A stretch of DNA of 12,319 bases from Spirochaetaceae bacterium (GCA_026710565.1 JAPOQV010000025.1:1-12319), one strand, 5' to 3'. Numbered from the stretch's first letter, positions 1 through 7,050 are shown. Translations and numbers: made by a program. Notes: generated by a model not told the origin, from the letters alone.

Positions 1-1770
1 AGCGCGGAGGGGGCGATGGACGCCTCCAACCTGCTCAAGCCGGCCCTGGCGCGCGGCGAGCTGCGCGCCATCGGCGCCACCACGCTGGACGAGTACCGCA
101 AGCACGTCGAGAAGGACGCAGCCCTGGAGCGCCGCTTCCAGCCGGTCATGACCGCCGAGCCGTCGGTGGAATCGACCATCGCCATCCTGCGCGGCCTCAA
201 GGAGCGCTACGAGGTCCATCACGGCGTGCGCATCCGCGACGAGGCGATCGTCGCCGCGGCCACCCTCTCCCACCGCTACATCACCGCGCGCTTCCTGCCC
301 GACAAGGCGATCGACCTGGTGGATGAGGCGGCCAGCCGCCTGAAGATGGAGATCGAGAGCCAGCCCACGGAGCTGGACCGGCTGGAGCGCCGGCTGCTGC
401 AGCTCTCGATCGAGCGGCAGGCCCTGGCCAAGGAGGACGACCCCGCCTCACAAGAACGCCTCACCGAGCTGGAGCAGGAGCTGGCCGAGGTGCAGGGCGA
501 GCGCGACGCCATGCAGCTCCGCTGGGAGAACGAGAAGCGGCAGATCGACGAGGTGCGCGAGATCAAGGAGCAGCTCGAGCGGATGCGCATGGAGCAGGAA
601 GAGCGCGTGCGCCGGGGCGACCTGGCGGCGGCGGCGGAGATCCGCCACGGGGCGATGCCTGCCCTGCAGCGCCGCCTGGACCAGCAGGCGGCGGAGCTGG
701 CTGCGGACGACGAGGACCCGGAGAGCGGAGGCGCCGCGCGCCTGCTGCGCGAGGAGGTGTCCGAGGAAGACATCGCCGCCGTCGTCTCGCAGTGGACGGG
801 CATCCCGGTCTCCAAGATGCTGGAGAGCGAGCGCCGGCGGCTGCTGGAGCTGGAGCGCATCCTCGGCGACCGAGTGGTCGGCCAGGACGACGCGATCGCG
901 GCGGTCGCCGACGCCATCCGCCGCAACAAGAGCGGACTGGCCGACCCGGAGCAGCCGCTCGGGACCTTCATCTTCCTGGGGCCCACCGGCGTGGGCAAGA
1001 CGGAGTTGGCCAAGGCGCTGGCCGCCTGGCTGTTCGACGACGAGCGCGCGCTGACCCGCATCGACAGGAGCGAGTACATGGAGAAGCACGCCGTGTCGCG
1101 GCTGATCGGCGCGCCGCCGGGCTACGTGGGTTACGAGGAAGGCGGTCAGCTCACCGAGGCCGTGCGCCGCCGGCCCTATTCGGTGGTGCTGTTCGACGAG
1201 CTGGAGAAGGCGCACCCGGCCGTGTTCAACGCGCTGCTGCAGCTCCTCGACGATGGCCGCCTGACCGACGGGCAGGGCCGCGTGGTCGACTTCCGCAATG
1301 CCATCGTCATCATGACCAGCAACGTCGGCAGCGACCAGATCCAGAGCGCCCGAGACCTGGAGGACGTGCGCGAGCAGATCGGCGCGCTGATGCGGGCCAC
1401 GTTCCGTCCCGAGTTCCTGAATCGGGTCGACGAGACGATCCTGTTCCACCGGCTCGAGCGGCGGCACATCGAGCGTATCGTCCGCATCCAGCTCGATCAG
1501 ATCGCGGAGCGGTTGCGCGGCCGGCGCATCGAGCTGTCGGTGACCGCGGCCGCCTGCGACTACCTGGCCGAACGCGGGTTCGATCCCCAGTTCGGGGCGC
1601 GTCCGCTCAAGCGTACGCTCACCGGCCTGGTGCAGAATCCGTTGGCGCGCAGGCTGATCGCCGGCGAGGTGGCCGACGGCTCGACCGTGATGGTCGACCT
1701 GGTGGACGGCGAGCTGGTCTTCGGCACCGCCGGGATCGGCGCGCCAGCGGTACCCGCGGGCGCGTCATAG
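1..1770 (+). CDS. clpB: ATP-dependent disaggregase ClpB (5' end outside window)
   Basis: This is a hexameric AAA+ disaggregase that extracts polypeptides from cytosolic aggregates together with DnaK. The reading frame is open from base 1, and the first visible residues (SAEGAM, then [11 protein letters not shown]) lie just after the D1 Walker B region, so roughly the first third of the protein is missing. Visible in order (numbering from the Met at base 16): the D1 tail with the arginine-finger segment DAALERRFQ; a long charged coiled-coil M domain at about residues 110-235; then D2 with Walker A GPTGVGKT, pore loop GYVGYEEGG, Walker [12 protein letters not shown], sensor 1 MTSN, the [10 protein letters not shown] arginine finger and sensor 2 GARPLKR. 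The M domain separates it from ClpA and ClpC. One oddity is IDRSEYMEK where the family almost always has IDMSEYMEK. The stop is TAG at 1768-1770, 15 bases from the convergent msrQ stop. Function is near certain. Confidence 0.97.
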   Translation, partial: SAEGAMDASNLLKPALARGELRAIGATTLDEYRKHVEKDAALERRFQPVMTAEPSVESTIAILRGLKERYEVHHGVRIRDEAIVAAATLSHRYITARFLPDKAIDLVDEAASRLKMEIESQPTELDRLERRLLQLSIERQALAKEDDPASQERLTELEQELAEVQGERDAMQLRWENEKRQIDEVREIKEQLERMRMEQEERVRRGDLAAAAEIRHGAMPALQRRLDQQAAELAADDEDPESGGAARLLREEVSEEDIAAVVSQWTGIPVSKMLESERRRLLELERILGDRVVGQDDAIAAVADAIRRNKSGLADPEQPLGTFIFLGPTGVGKTELAKALAAWLFDDERALTRIDRSEYMEKHAVSRLIGAPPGYVGYEEGGQLTEAVRRRPYSVVLFDELEKAHPAVFNALLQLLDDGRLTDGQGRVVDFRNAIVIMTSNVGSDQIQSARDLEDVREQIGALMRATFRPEFLNRVDETILFHRLERRHIERIVRIQLDQIAERLRGRRIELSVTAAACDYLAERGFDPQFGARPLKRTLTGLVQNPLARRLIAGEVADGSTVMVDLVDGELVFGTAGIGAPAVPAGAS

Positions 1771-1785
1771 GCGGAGCTTTGGATG

Positions 1786-2424
1786 CTATCGCCGCTTGCC
1801 AGACGATGACGTGAGGGCGTTCACGCCGCGGTACCCCAGCAACAGCACCCCGATCACGGCGTAGACCAGGAACTGAAACGCCACCTGCTTGAGCTGCAGG
1901 GCGTAGTGGACGACCCCGGCGATGAGCGCCAGGTACGCCAGCCGGTGCAGGACGGTCCAGTTCTTGCCGAGCCTGCGGATCCAGCCGGTTGTGGAAGTCA
2001 CCGCCAACGGCGCCATGGCGGCGAATGCCGTCACTCCGACGATGATGTAGCTGGCACCGACGACCTCCAGAATCAGGAACTCCAGGCTCAGCCCCAGGTT
2101 GATCCCGAAGTAGACCAGCAGGTGCAGGGTGGCATAGGGGACCGCCAACAGGCCGAGTGGCCGCCGGTAGGTGGCAAGCCAGTTCCAGCCCGTGATGCCG
2201 CGCAGCGGCGTTACCGCCAGGGACGCCAGCAGGAAGCGGATCGCCCAGTTGCCGCTGCGCAGTATCACCTCCTCCACCACCACGGGGCTGGTCGCGAACG
2301 AGCCGCGAAACCAGCCCTGCGCCATGTTGACCAGCGGCAGCAGCGCCGCCGCGTACAGCGCCGGCTTGACCAGCCGCGCGCGCTCGGCCGGCCGCGCCTC
2401 CCAGAACTGCCGGAACGGATTCAC
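1786..2424 (-). CDS. msrQ: MsrQ, haem-binding membrane subunit of the MsrPQ methionine sulfoxide reductase
   Basis: MsrQ (formerly YedZ) is an inner-membrane b-type cytochrome of the ferric-reductase-like family. It passes electrons from the quinone pool or a cytosolic flavin reductase to periplasmic MsrP. The 212-residue product has about six hydrophobic segments (roughly residues 22-36, 60-73, 88-108, 115-140, 160-177 and 182-198). His101, His160 and His173 match the spacing of the haem-ligand histidines of the E. coli protein (recalled as 91, 151, 164). The start is a GTG at 2424, ten bases after the msrP stop. No good Shine-Dalgarno precedes it, so translation is probably coupled to msrP. 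It is the last gene of the moeA-msrQ run and ends convergently with clpB. Family and partner agree, so confidence is high; the exact start is less sure. Confidence 0.95.
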   Translation of the reverse strand: MNPFRQFWEARPAERARLVKPALYAAALLPLVNMAQGWFRGSFATSPVVVEEVILRSGNWAIRFLLASLAVTPLRGITGWNWLATYRRPLGLLAVPYATLHLLVYFGINLGLSLEFLILEVVGASYIIVGVTAFAAMAPLAVTSTTGWIRRLGKNWTVLHRLAYLALIAGVVHYALQLKQVAFQFLVYAVIGVLLLGYRGVNALTSSSGKRR

Positions 2425-2434
2425 CGCGAAACCG

Positions 2435-3403
2435 TCAGTAGTTGCGGCGCAGGTCCAGGTCCTCGTACAGCTGAGCGACGTAGTCGCCGTAGCCGTTGAA
2501 CAGCTCGGTGCGGCGCCGCCCGTTCTCGCCGATGCGCGTCTCGGTCGCCTGGCTGTAGGGAACGGGACTCACCCGCGGATTCACGTTGGAATACCAGCCG
2601 TAGTAGCGGGGATTGGCCTGGTTCCAGGTGGCCTTGGGCTGCTGCTCGGTCAGCTCGATCGAGACGATCGACTTGATGCTCTTGAAGCCGTACTTCCACG
2701 GGACCAGCAGGCGCAGCGGCGCGCCGTTGGGGTTGGCCAGCTCCTGCCCGTACATGCCGACGGCCATCATGGTCAGCTCGTTCATCGCCTCGTCCATCCG
2801 CAGCGCCTCCTCGTACGGCCACGGCAGGTACGCGTTGGTCTTGTGCGCCGGGAACTGCTCCTTGGAGTAGAGGGTGACGAAGTGCACGAACTTCGCCTTG
2901 GAGGTCGGCTCGGCGGCGCTGATCAGCTCCGCAAGAGGAAACCCGACCCACGGGATCACCATCGACCACGCCTCCACGCAGCGCAGCCGGTAGATCCGTT
3001 CCTGGAGCGAGAAGCGCCCGATCAGGTCGTCGACATCCATCGTGATCGGCTTGCCGACCTCGCCCGAAACCGTCACCGCCCACGGACGCGGCTTGAAGTC
3101 CTTCGAGTTCTGCCCCGGCTCCCACTTCTGCTTTCCGAACTCCCAGAAGTTGTTGTACGTGGTCGCCTCGGTGAAGGTGTTCTGTTTCTCGTCGGTGCTG
3201 TACGGACTGGACGCCGCGTTCGCGTACACGGAGGCGTCCAGCGACCACGACAGGGCGGGGGCGCCGAGCACCAGGGCGGTGCCTGCCGCCGCGCCGCCGG
3301 CGCGCGCCAGGAACTGGCGCCGGTTCAGGTAGGCGTCGCGATCGGTGATCTCCGACGGGACGATGTCGGCATTCAGCCGGCTAGCGAGCGATCGCTTGAT
3401 CAT
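2435..3403 (-). CDS. msrP: MsrP, periplasmic molybdopterin-dependent methionine sulfoxide reductase catalytic subunit
   Basis: MsrP (formerly YedY) reduces both R and S methionine sulfoxide in envelope proteins, using Mo-molybdopterin without an added nucleotide. The 322-residue product has a twin-arginine signal (NRRQFLARAG at residues 27-36, followed by an alanine/glycine-rich hydrophobic stretch), so it should fold with cofactor in the cytosol and leave through Tat. The sulfite-oxidase-type fold is marked by RLRCVEAWSMVIPW, in which Cys142 is the expected molybdenum ligand. Other typical segments are NNFWEFG, VSGEVGKP and PLRLLVPWKYGFKS. The ATG at 3403 has the best ribosome binding site in the window (GGAGGAAGGA), suggesting a higher yield than the cofactor genes before it. 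Its start overlaps the moaE 3' end by 23 bases, and msrQ follows ten bases after its stop. Identification is very secure. Confidence 0.97.
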   Translation of the reverse strand: MIKRSLASRLNADIVPSEITDRDAYLNRRQFLARAGGAAAGTALVLGAPALSWSLDASVYANAASSPYSTDEKQNTFTEATTYNNFWEFGKQKWEPGQNSKDFKPRPWAVTVSGEVGKPITMDVDDLIGRFSLQERIYRLRCVEAWSMVIPWVGFPLAELISAAEPTSKAKFVHFVTLYSKEQFPAHKTNAYLPWPYEEALRMDEAMNELTMMAVGMYGQELANPNGAPLRLLVPWKYGFKSIKSIVSIELTEQQPKATWNQANPRYYGWYSNVNPRVSPVPYSQATETRIGENGRRRTELFNGYGDYVAQLYEDLDLRRNY

Positions 3404-3860
3404 GGGATCCTTCCTCCCCGGGGACTGGCTCCCCGGTGCCTTGACAGTTTATCCAGACGCTCGTGCGGTCCGGATAGTGCTCCCGCTTCCAGATGGGCAA
3501 GCGGTCCTTCACCTCGTCGATCACGTACCGGCAGGCCGCGAAGGCCGCGTCGCGGTGCGCGGCGCTCACCCCCACCCACACCGCCAGGTCGCCGATGGCA
3601 AGCTCCCCGTGGCGGTGCACGCAGCGGGCACGCAGAATGTCGAAGCGCTCGTGCGCCTCGCCGATCACCCGTTCACCCTCGCGGAGGGCGAGCTCGGGAT
3701 ACACCTGGTAGTCGAGTCCGGCGACCGCCAGGCCGTCGTCGTGGTCCCGCCCCCATCCCTCGAAGGACGCGAAGCCGCCGGCGCGCGGGTCGGACAGGTG
3801 GCGCCGCTCGGCCGCCGGGTCGATCGGCAACTCGGTCAGCGCGAAACGGTCCTGCATCAT
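3381..3860 (-). CDS. moaE: Molybdopterin synthase catalytic (large) subunit MoaE
   Basis: MoaE binds cyclic pyranopterin monophosphate and, with two rounds of sulfur from the MoaD thiocarboxylate, makes the molybdopterin dithiolene in the cytosol. With the ATG at 3860 the product is 159 residues, close to the usual 150. Family features are GGFASFEGWGRDHDDG near residues 28-43, the AHR motif at 101-103, and IWKRE near 123-127. Lys118 and Lys125 sit where E. coli Lys119 and Lys126 act. Two ATGs stand in tandem (3860 and 3857); the first forms an ATGA overlap with the moaD stop. The frame is open further upstream, but those residues would lie inside moaD. The last 23 bases overlap msrP. The C-terminal tail after WINCQGTGE is not family-typical and carries the msrP ribosome binding site. 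Confidence 0.94.
   Translation of the reverse strand: MMQDRFALTELPIDPAAERRHLSDPRAGGFASFEGWGRDHDDGLAVAGLDYQVYPELALREGERVIGEAHERFDILRARCVHRHGELAIGDLAVWVGVSAAHRDAAFAACRYVIDEVKDRLPIWKREHYPDRTSVWINCQGTGEPVPGEEGSHDQAIAR
3407..3417 (-). promoter_or_regulatory. Strong Shine-Dalgarno of msrP
   Basis: On the minus strand the sequence GGAGGAAGGAT ends three bases before the msrP ATG, giving an anti-SD match GGAGG with nine bases of spacing and a second AAGGA closer in. Most other genes of this operon have weak or no visible ribosome binding sites. This one therefore supports the chosen msrP start and suggests msrP is translated more strongly than the overlapping moaE. It lies inside the last codons of moaE. 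Confidence 0.8.
3418..3436 (-). promoter_or_regulatory. Intercistronic hairpin directly before the msrP ribosome binding site
   Basis: A perfect 7-bp stem, CCGGGGA/TCCCCGG, with a 5-base loop lies within the 3' end of moaE and touches the 5' edge of the msrP Shine-Dalgarno. There is no U-tract, so it is not an intrinsic terminator. In the mRNA it could keep the SD single-stranded, stall a nuclease, or set the balance between the moco genes and msrP. The stem is seen directly; the role is inference. GC-rich coding DNA can produce such stems by chance. Confidence 0.4.
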
Positions 3861-4156
3861 CCGCCCGCCACCGGGGGGATGAACACCACCAGGTCGCCGT
3901 CGCGCAGCGGATGGCTCCACGGGACGAAGTCGCCGTTGCAGGCCACGCGCAGCCGCTCGGCGGACAGGCTGAAGGAGAAGCGCGCGCGCAGCTCCGCGTA
4001 GAGCTCCGCGGCGGTGGCGGCGCCGGTCATGAGTGAATCGTCCTCCCGGCCCCGTTCCTCGCGCAGGATGGCGAAGTAGCGGACAGCGACCGTCACGGCC
4101 GGCTCTCTGCCGGCGGGCGCGTGGTCGGGCGCCGTGCGTTCAAGCGCCGCCGGCAT
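3857..4156 (-). CDS. moaD: Molybdopterin synthase sulfur-carrier (small) subunit MoaD
   Basis: MoaD is a ubiquitin-fold protein that carries sulfur as a thiocarboxylate on its C-terminal glycine and feeds MoaE. The core VTVAVRYFAILREERG, the segment ELYAELRARFSF, VACNGDFV and LRDGDLVVFIPPVAGG are all typical, and the obligatory terminal Gly-Gly is present. The start is uncertain. The ATG at 4156 gives 99 residues and a 17-base overlap with moaC. A GTG at 4183 would overlap moaC by 44 bases. A GTG at 4096 would give a 79-residue protein closest to the usual 81. The stop overlaps the moaE start as ATGA. No MoeB-type activating enzyme is in the window, so the adenylating partner must be elsewhere. 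Confidence 0.9.
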   Translation of the reverse strand: MPAALERTAPDHAPAGREPAVTVAVRYFAILREERGREDDSLMTGAATAAELYAELRARFSFSLSAERLRVACNGDFVPWSHPLRDGDLVVFIPPVAGG

Positions 4157-4703
4157 GACCACGATCCGGCACGCGGTAGTCACCGCTCCTGCCGCCCGAC
4201 TTGCTCAGCAGTCTCACATCCTTGATGACGATGCCACGGCTGATCGCCTTACACATGTCGTAGACGGTCAGCGCCGCCACGCTGGCACCGGTGAGCGCTT
4301 CCATCTCCACACCGGTCTTGTGGGTGACGACCGTCCGGCACTCGATCGACAGGTCGCCGCCTGGCGTCTGGCCGATGTCGATCGTGCAGTCCTCCAGGCC
4401 GATCGGATGGCACAGCGGGATCAGCTCCGCCGTTCGCTTGGCGGCCATGATCCCGGCGATGCGCGCGGTGTGGAACACCGGCCCCTTGGCGGTGACGATG
4501 TCGACCCCGGATCCGGCGTGGTCGGCGCCGTTCCCACCGGCCCCGGTCAGCCGCTCGCGCACGGCGGGGGGCAGCGACACCAGCGCCCGCGCCGTCGCCG
4601 TGCGGGTGGTCGCGCCCTTGGCGGAGACGTCCACCATGCGCGGATGCCCTGCGGCGTCGAGATGCGTGAAGCCGGGCCCGCCGGCTCGTTCAGCCGCCGA
4701 CAT
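4140..4703 (-). CDS. moaC: Cyclic pyranopterin monophosphate synthase MoaC
   Basis: MoaC converts the MoaA product, 3',8-cyclo-7,8-dihydro-GTP, to cyclic pyranopterin monophosphate. The 187-residue protein shows FTHLDAAGHPRMVDVSAK, ARIAGIMAAKRTAELIPLCHPIGL, THKTGVEMEALTGASVAAL, TVYDMCKA and LLSKSGGRSGDY. Residues aligning with the E. coli active-site set (Lys51, His77, Asp128, Lys131, Lys147 as recalled) are all kept. The protein is longer than the usual 161 residues. About 14 extra residues, a Gly/Ala-rich segment (TGAGGNGADHAGSG, about residues 53-66), sit shortly before the Lys51 equivalent in TAKGPVF. The ATG at 4703 overlaps the end of moaA by 14 bases and matches the family N terminus. 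The 3' end overlaps moaD. Confidence 0.95.
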   Translation of the reverse strand: MSAAERAGGPGFTHLDAAGHPRMVDVSAKGATTRTATARALVSLPPAVRERLTGAGGNGADHAGSGVDIVTAKGPVFHTARIAGIMAAKRTAELIPLCHPIGLEDCTIDIGQTPGGDLSIECRTVVTHKTGVEMEALTGASVAALTVYDMCKAISRGIVIKDVRLLSKSGGRSGDYRVPDRGHAGGA

Positions 4704-5766
4704 GGTGCATCTCGACCTTGGCATGCTCGGCCGCTTCCGGTTCGGCGCCATCGGCCGGCCGGCCGGTGCCGCCGCTGTTCCTGCCCTCCATGAACCCCTG
4801 GATCCGTTTGCGGTCCTCGGAATAGCGGTCGTCACGCCGCGCCCAGGTCTCGCGCAGGACCCTGGTGACCTCCGCGTCGCCGGCTCCGCTCCGGAGCAGG
4901 GGCAGGAGCGGCATGCCCTTCCAGGCGAACAGGCAGGTGTACAGCGTGCCGTCGACCGCCAGCCGCGCCCGCGTGCAGTCGCCGCAGAACGGCTCGGACA
5001 CGCTGGAGATGAAGCCGATCTCGCCCGCGCCGTCGGCGTAGCGGTAGCGCCGCGCAACCTCGCCCGCGTAGGCGGGTTCCAGCGGCTCCAGCGGGTGCAC
5101 GGCGTGGATGTCCGCGACGACGCGCCGGGACGGCACCACCTGCTCGGCCGACCAGCCGTTGCGGTTGCCCACGTCCATGTACTCGATGAAGCGAACCGTG
5201 ACGCCGGTGCCGCGGAAGCGCTCCACCAGGTCGAGCAGCCCGTCGTCGTTGACGCCGCGCAGCACCACGACGTTGATCTTGATCGGCCCCAGGCCGGCTG
5301 CCGCGGCGGCGTCGAGCCCGCGCAGCACAGGCGCAAGCGGCTGGTCCAGTCCGTTGAGGTGCTCGAACACGTGCGGGTCGAGCGAGTCCAGGCTGACGGT
5401 CACCCGGTCCAGCCCGGCGTCGGCCAGCGCCCGAGCATGCCGTTCGAGCAGAAAGCCGTTGGTGGTGAGCGCGATGTCGTCGATGCCGCGCGCGCGCAGC
5501 GGCGCCAGGGCGGCGATCAGCTCCGTCAGGTTGCGGCGCAGCAGCGGCTCGCCGCCGGTGATGCGCAGCTTGCGGACGCCCAGGTCCGCGAACAGACCGG
5601 CCAGCCGGACCGTTTCGTCGTCGGTGAGCTGATCGGCGGTCGGGACGAACCGGTAGTCGTCGCCGAACTCCTCCTTGGGCATGCAGTACGGGCAGCGGAA
5701 GTTGCAGCGGTCGGTGACCGACATGCGCAGGTCGTGCAGGGCGCGCCCGAAGCGGTCGGCGCCCAT
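4690..5766 (-). CDS. moaA: GTP 3',8-cyclase MoaA (radical SAM)
   Basis: MoaA performs the first step of molybdopterin synthesis, a radical SAM cyclisation of GTP. The N-terminal 4Fe-4S motif is CNFRCPYC (Cys21, 25, 28), followed by the SAM-binding GGEPLL near residue 71. The second cluster motif is CGDC with a third Cys 13 residues later (Cys261, 264, 278). The protein ends in VEMHHVGG, keeping the C-terminal double glycine that the family needs in the active site. At 358 residues it is longer than the usual 330 or so. The extra length is a Gly/Ala/Glu-rich stretch at about 325-348, just before the tail. The ATG at 5766 follows the moeA stop by one base (TGA-G-ATG) with GGGTGAG abutting it. 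Upstream in-frame sequence is inside moeA and unlike MoaA. The identification is certain. Confidence 0.97.
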   Translation of the reverse strand: MGADRFGRALHDLRMSVTDRCNFRCPYCMPKEEFGDDYRFVPTADQLTDDETVRLAGLFADLGVRKLRITGGEPLLRRNLTELIAALAPLRARGIDDIALTTNGFLLERHARALADAGLDRVTVSLDSLDPHVFEHLNGLDQPLAPVLRGLDAAAAAGLGPIKINVVVLRGVNDDGLLDLVERFRGTGVTVRFIEYMDVGNRNGWSAEQVVPSRRVVADIHAVHPLEPLEPAYAGEVARRYRYADGAGEIGFISSVSEPFCGDCTRARLAVDGTLYTCLFAWKGMPLLPLLRSGAGDAEVTRVLRETWARRDDRYSEDRKRIQGFMEGRNSGGTGRPADGAEPEAAEHAKVEMHHVGG

Positions 5767-5767
5767 C

Positions 5768-6985
5768 TCACCCGGCACGGGCACCCCAGCGGTACAGCGG
5801 CGCCACGTGGCCGGCGGCGAATCGGTCCGGCTCCGCCGGGAGCTCCACGAAGCCGTCGGAGGCCATGAGCCGCAGGTAGTCCCCGGAGCTGCCGGTGGGA
5901 CGCGGCGCGGCGGCAATCCTGCCCCCGGAGCAGTCCAGGGCGACCGGCAGGTAATAGGTGAGCGGCATCGGGAAGCGGACCTCTTCGGTCAGGGTCGCGG
6001 CCTCCGGCGCCGGCGGCGCGGCTTCCATCAACCGGGAAAGGAACGGCAGGACGTAGCGCCGAAGGCAGACCGCGACCGACACCGGGTTGCCCGGCAGCCC
6101 GAAGGCGGCCCTCGGAACGCCGTCGACGGAGCCGGTGCCGAACCAGAGCGGCTTGCCCGGGCGCTGGTTGAGGCGGTGGAAGCGCTCCTGCATGCCGGCG
6201 GCGGCGAGCACCCGCGGCATGTTGTCGGTCACCCCCATGGAAACCGCGCCCGTAGTGATCAACACGTCGTGGTCGGCCAGCAACCGCCGGGCGCGTGCGC
6301 CGAGCAGCTCCTCGTCGTCGGGCAGGTGCTCGCTGCCCGCGCGGAAGCCCGCCCCCTGCAGGATCGCCTCGGCGGCATAGCGGTTGCTCTGCCGGATCTG
6401 GTGCGGCTCCACCGGGGCGTCGACGGCCACCACCTCGTCCCCGGTGGTCAGAATGGCGATGCGGGGAAGCCGCGAGACGTTGACCCGCGATGCGCCGACC
6501 GAGGCGATCACCGCCGCCTCGCGCTCGCCGATGCGGGCGCCGGGCTCCATCACCACGTCCCCTGCCCGTCCGTCGCTGGCGGTGCGGTGCACGTTGTGCC
6601 ACGGCGGAGCCTCCACGCCGGCGGCGACCTCGGCCGTGCCGGAACCGAAGGTGACGTCCTCCGAGCGGATCACCGCGTCGGCGCCGCGCGGCAGCACCGC
6701 GCCGGTCATGATGCGCACGCAGCCGCCGTCGGCGGACAGGGTGACCGGCGGCTGTCCGGCGACCGCCTCGGTCTCCACCGCGAACCGGCGGCGGCCGGCG
6801 GCCAGCGCCGAGGAGCGCACGGCGATGCCGTCCATGGTCGCCCGGTCGTACGGCGGCAGGTCCCGGTCGGAGCGCAGCGGAGACCGCAGGATGCGGCCGT
6901 AGGACTCGGGCAACGGCACGGGTTCGGCCGGCAGCGACCATGCTCCATCCGCGAGGATGCGATCCGCCTCTGCGACGCAAATCAT
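5768..6985 (-). CDS. moeA: Molybdopterin molybdenumtransferase MoeA
   Basis: MoeA inserts molybdate into adenylylated molybdopterin, releasing Mo-molybdopterin. The 405-residue protein has PPYDRATMDGIAV (residues 44-56), RIMTGAVLPRGADAVI (91-106), LTTGDEVV (179-186), SNRYAAEA (200-207), RPGKPLWFG (275-283) and FGLPGNPVS (295-303). The usual GGVSxGxxD loop reads GAVSMGVTD, a modest deviation that keeps the terminal Asp. It is the first gene of the run. The ATG at 6985 has no Shine-Dalgarno, and a promoter-like pair of hexamers sits so close upstream that the mRNA may be almost leaderless. The adenylylating partner MogA/MoaB is not in the window. moaA follows one base after the stop. High confidence. 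Confidence 0.95.
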   Translation of the reverse strand: MICVAEADRILADGAWSLPAEPVPLPESYGRILRSPLRSDRDLPPYDRATMDGIAVRSSALAAGRRRFAVETEAVAGQPPVTLSADGGCVRIMTGAVLPRGADAVIRSEDVTFGSGTAEVAAGVEAPPWHNVHRTASDGRAGDVVMEPGARIGEREAAVIASVGASRVNVSRLPRIAILTTGDEVVAVDAPVEPHQIRQSNRYAAEAILQGAGFRAGSEHLPDDEELLGARARRLLADHDVLITTGAVSMGVTDNMPRVLAAAGMQERFHRLNQRPGKPLWFGTGSVDGVPRAAFGLPGNPVSVAVCLRRYVLPFLSRLMEAAPPAPEAATLTEEVRFPMPLTYYLPVALDCSGGRIAAAPRPTGSSGDYLRLMASDGFVELPAEPDRFAAGHVAPLYRWGARAG

Positions 6986-6996
6986 AGGGTCATCAG

Positions 6997-7025
6997 ACAG
7001 TAGTGGCGCGCGGATGCGCGGTCAA
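6997..7025 (-). promoter_or_regulatory. Predicted sigma70-type promoter of the moeA-msrQ operon
   Basis: On the minus strand TTGACC (7025-7020) is followed by exactly 17 bases and then TACTGT (7002-6997), which keeps the key T, A and final T of the -10 element. Transcription would begin near 6990, about five bases before the moeA ATG, matching the lack of a ribosome binding site there. The hexamers are seen; promoter activity and start site are inference. Confidence 0.55.
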
Positions 7026-7050
7026 ACATTCGCGCGTTGACCCGCCATCC
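7012..7050. promoter_or_regulatory. Dyad (14-11-14 inverted repeat) in the moeA/moxR divergent control region
   Basis: The left arm GGATGCGCGGTCAA (7012-7025) and the right arm TTGACCCGCCATCC (7037-7050) are inverted copies with 11 of 14 positions matching: TTGACC and CATCC are perfect, and only the three bases between them differ. The 11-base centre is 7026-7036. Arm centres lie 25 bp apart, a little over two helical turns, as for a dimeric regulator. Each arm also contains the -35-like element of one divergent gene, so the symmetry may instead be two similar promoters back to back, or both. I do not recognise it as the site of a named regulator. Confidence 0.6.

Noticed and set aside
1771..1795. 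Possible bidirectional terminator between clpB and msrQ (GCGG...CCGC with inner AGC/GCT)
   Set aside because: Only 4 + 3 base pairs with a 4-base bulge and no T-tract; too weak to claim in GC-rich DNA.
3441..3446. A perfect TTGACA on the plus strand inside moaE
   Set aside because: It is antisense to the operon, has no good -10 at 16-18 bases and no plus-strand gene follows.
2171..4036. A long open frame on the plus strand across msrQ, msrP and moaE
   Set aside because: Its translation is arginine- and alanine-rich low-complexity sequence without any family motif. It is antisense to well-recognised genes and arises from high GC.
4291..7003. Long plus-strand frames opposite moaC, moaA and moeA
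   Set aside because: Antisense shadows of strongly conserved genes, with no motifs and unnatural composition.
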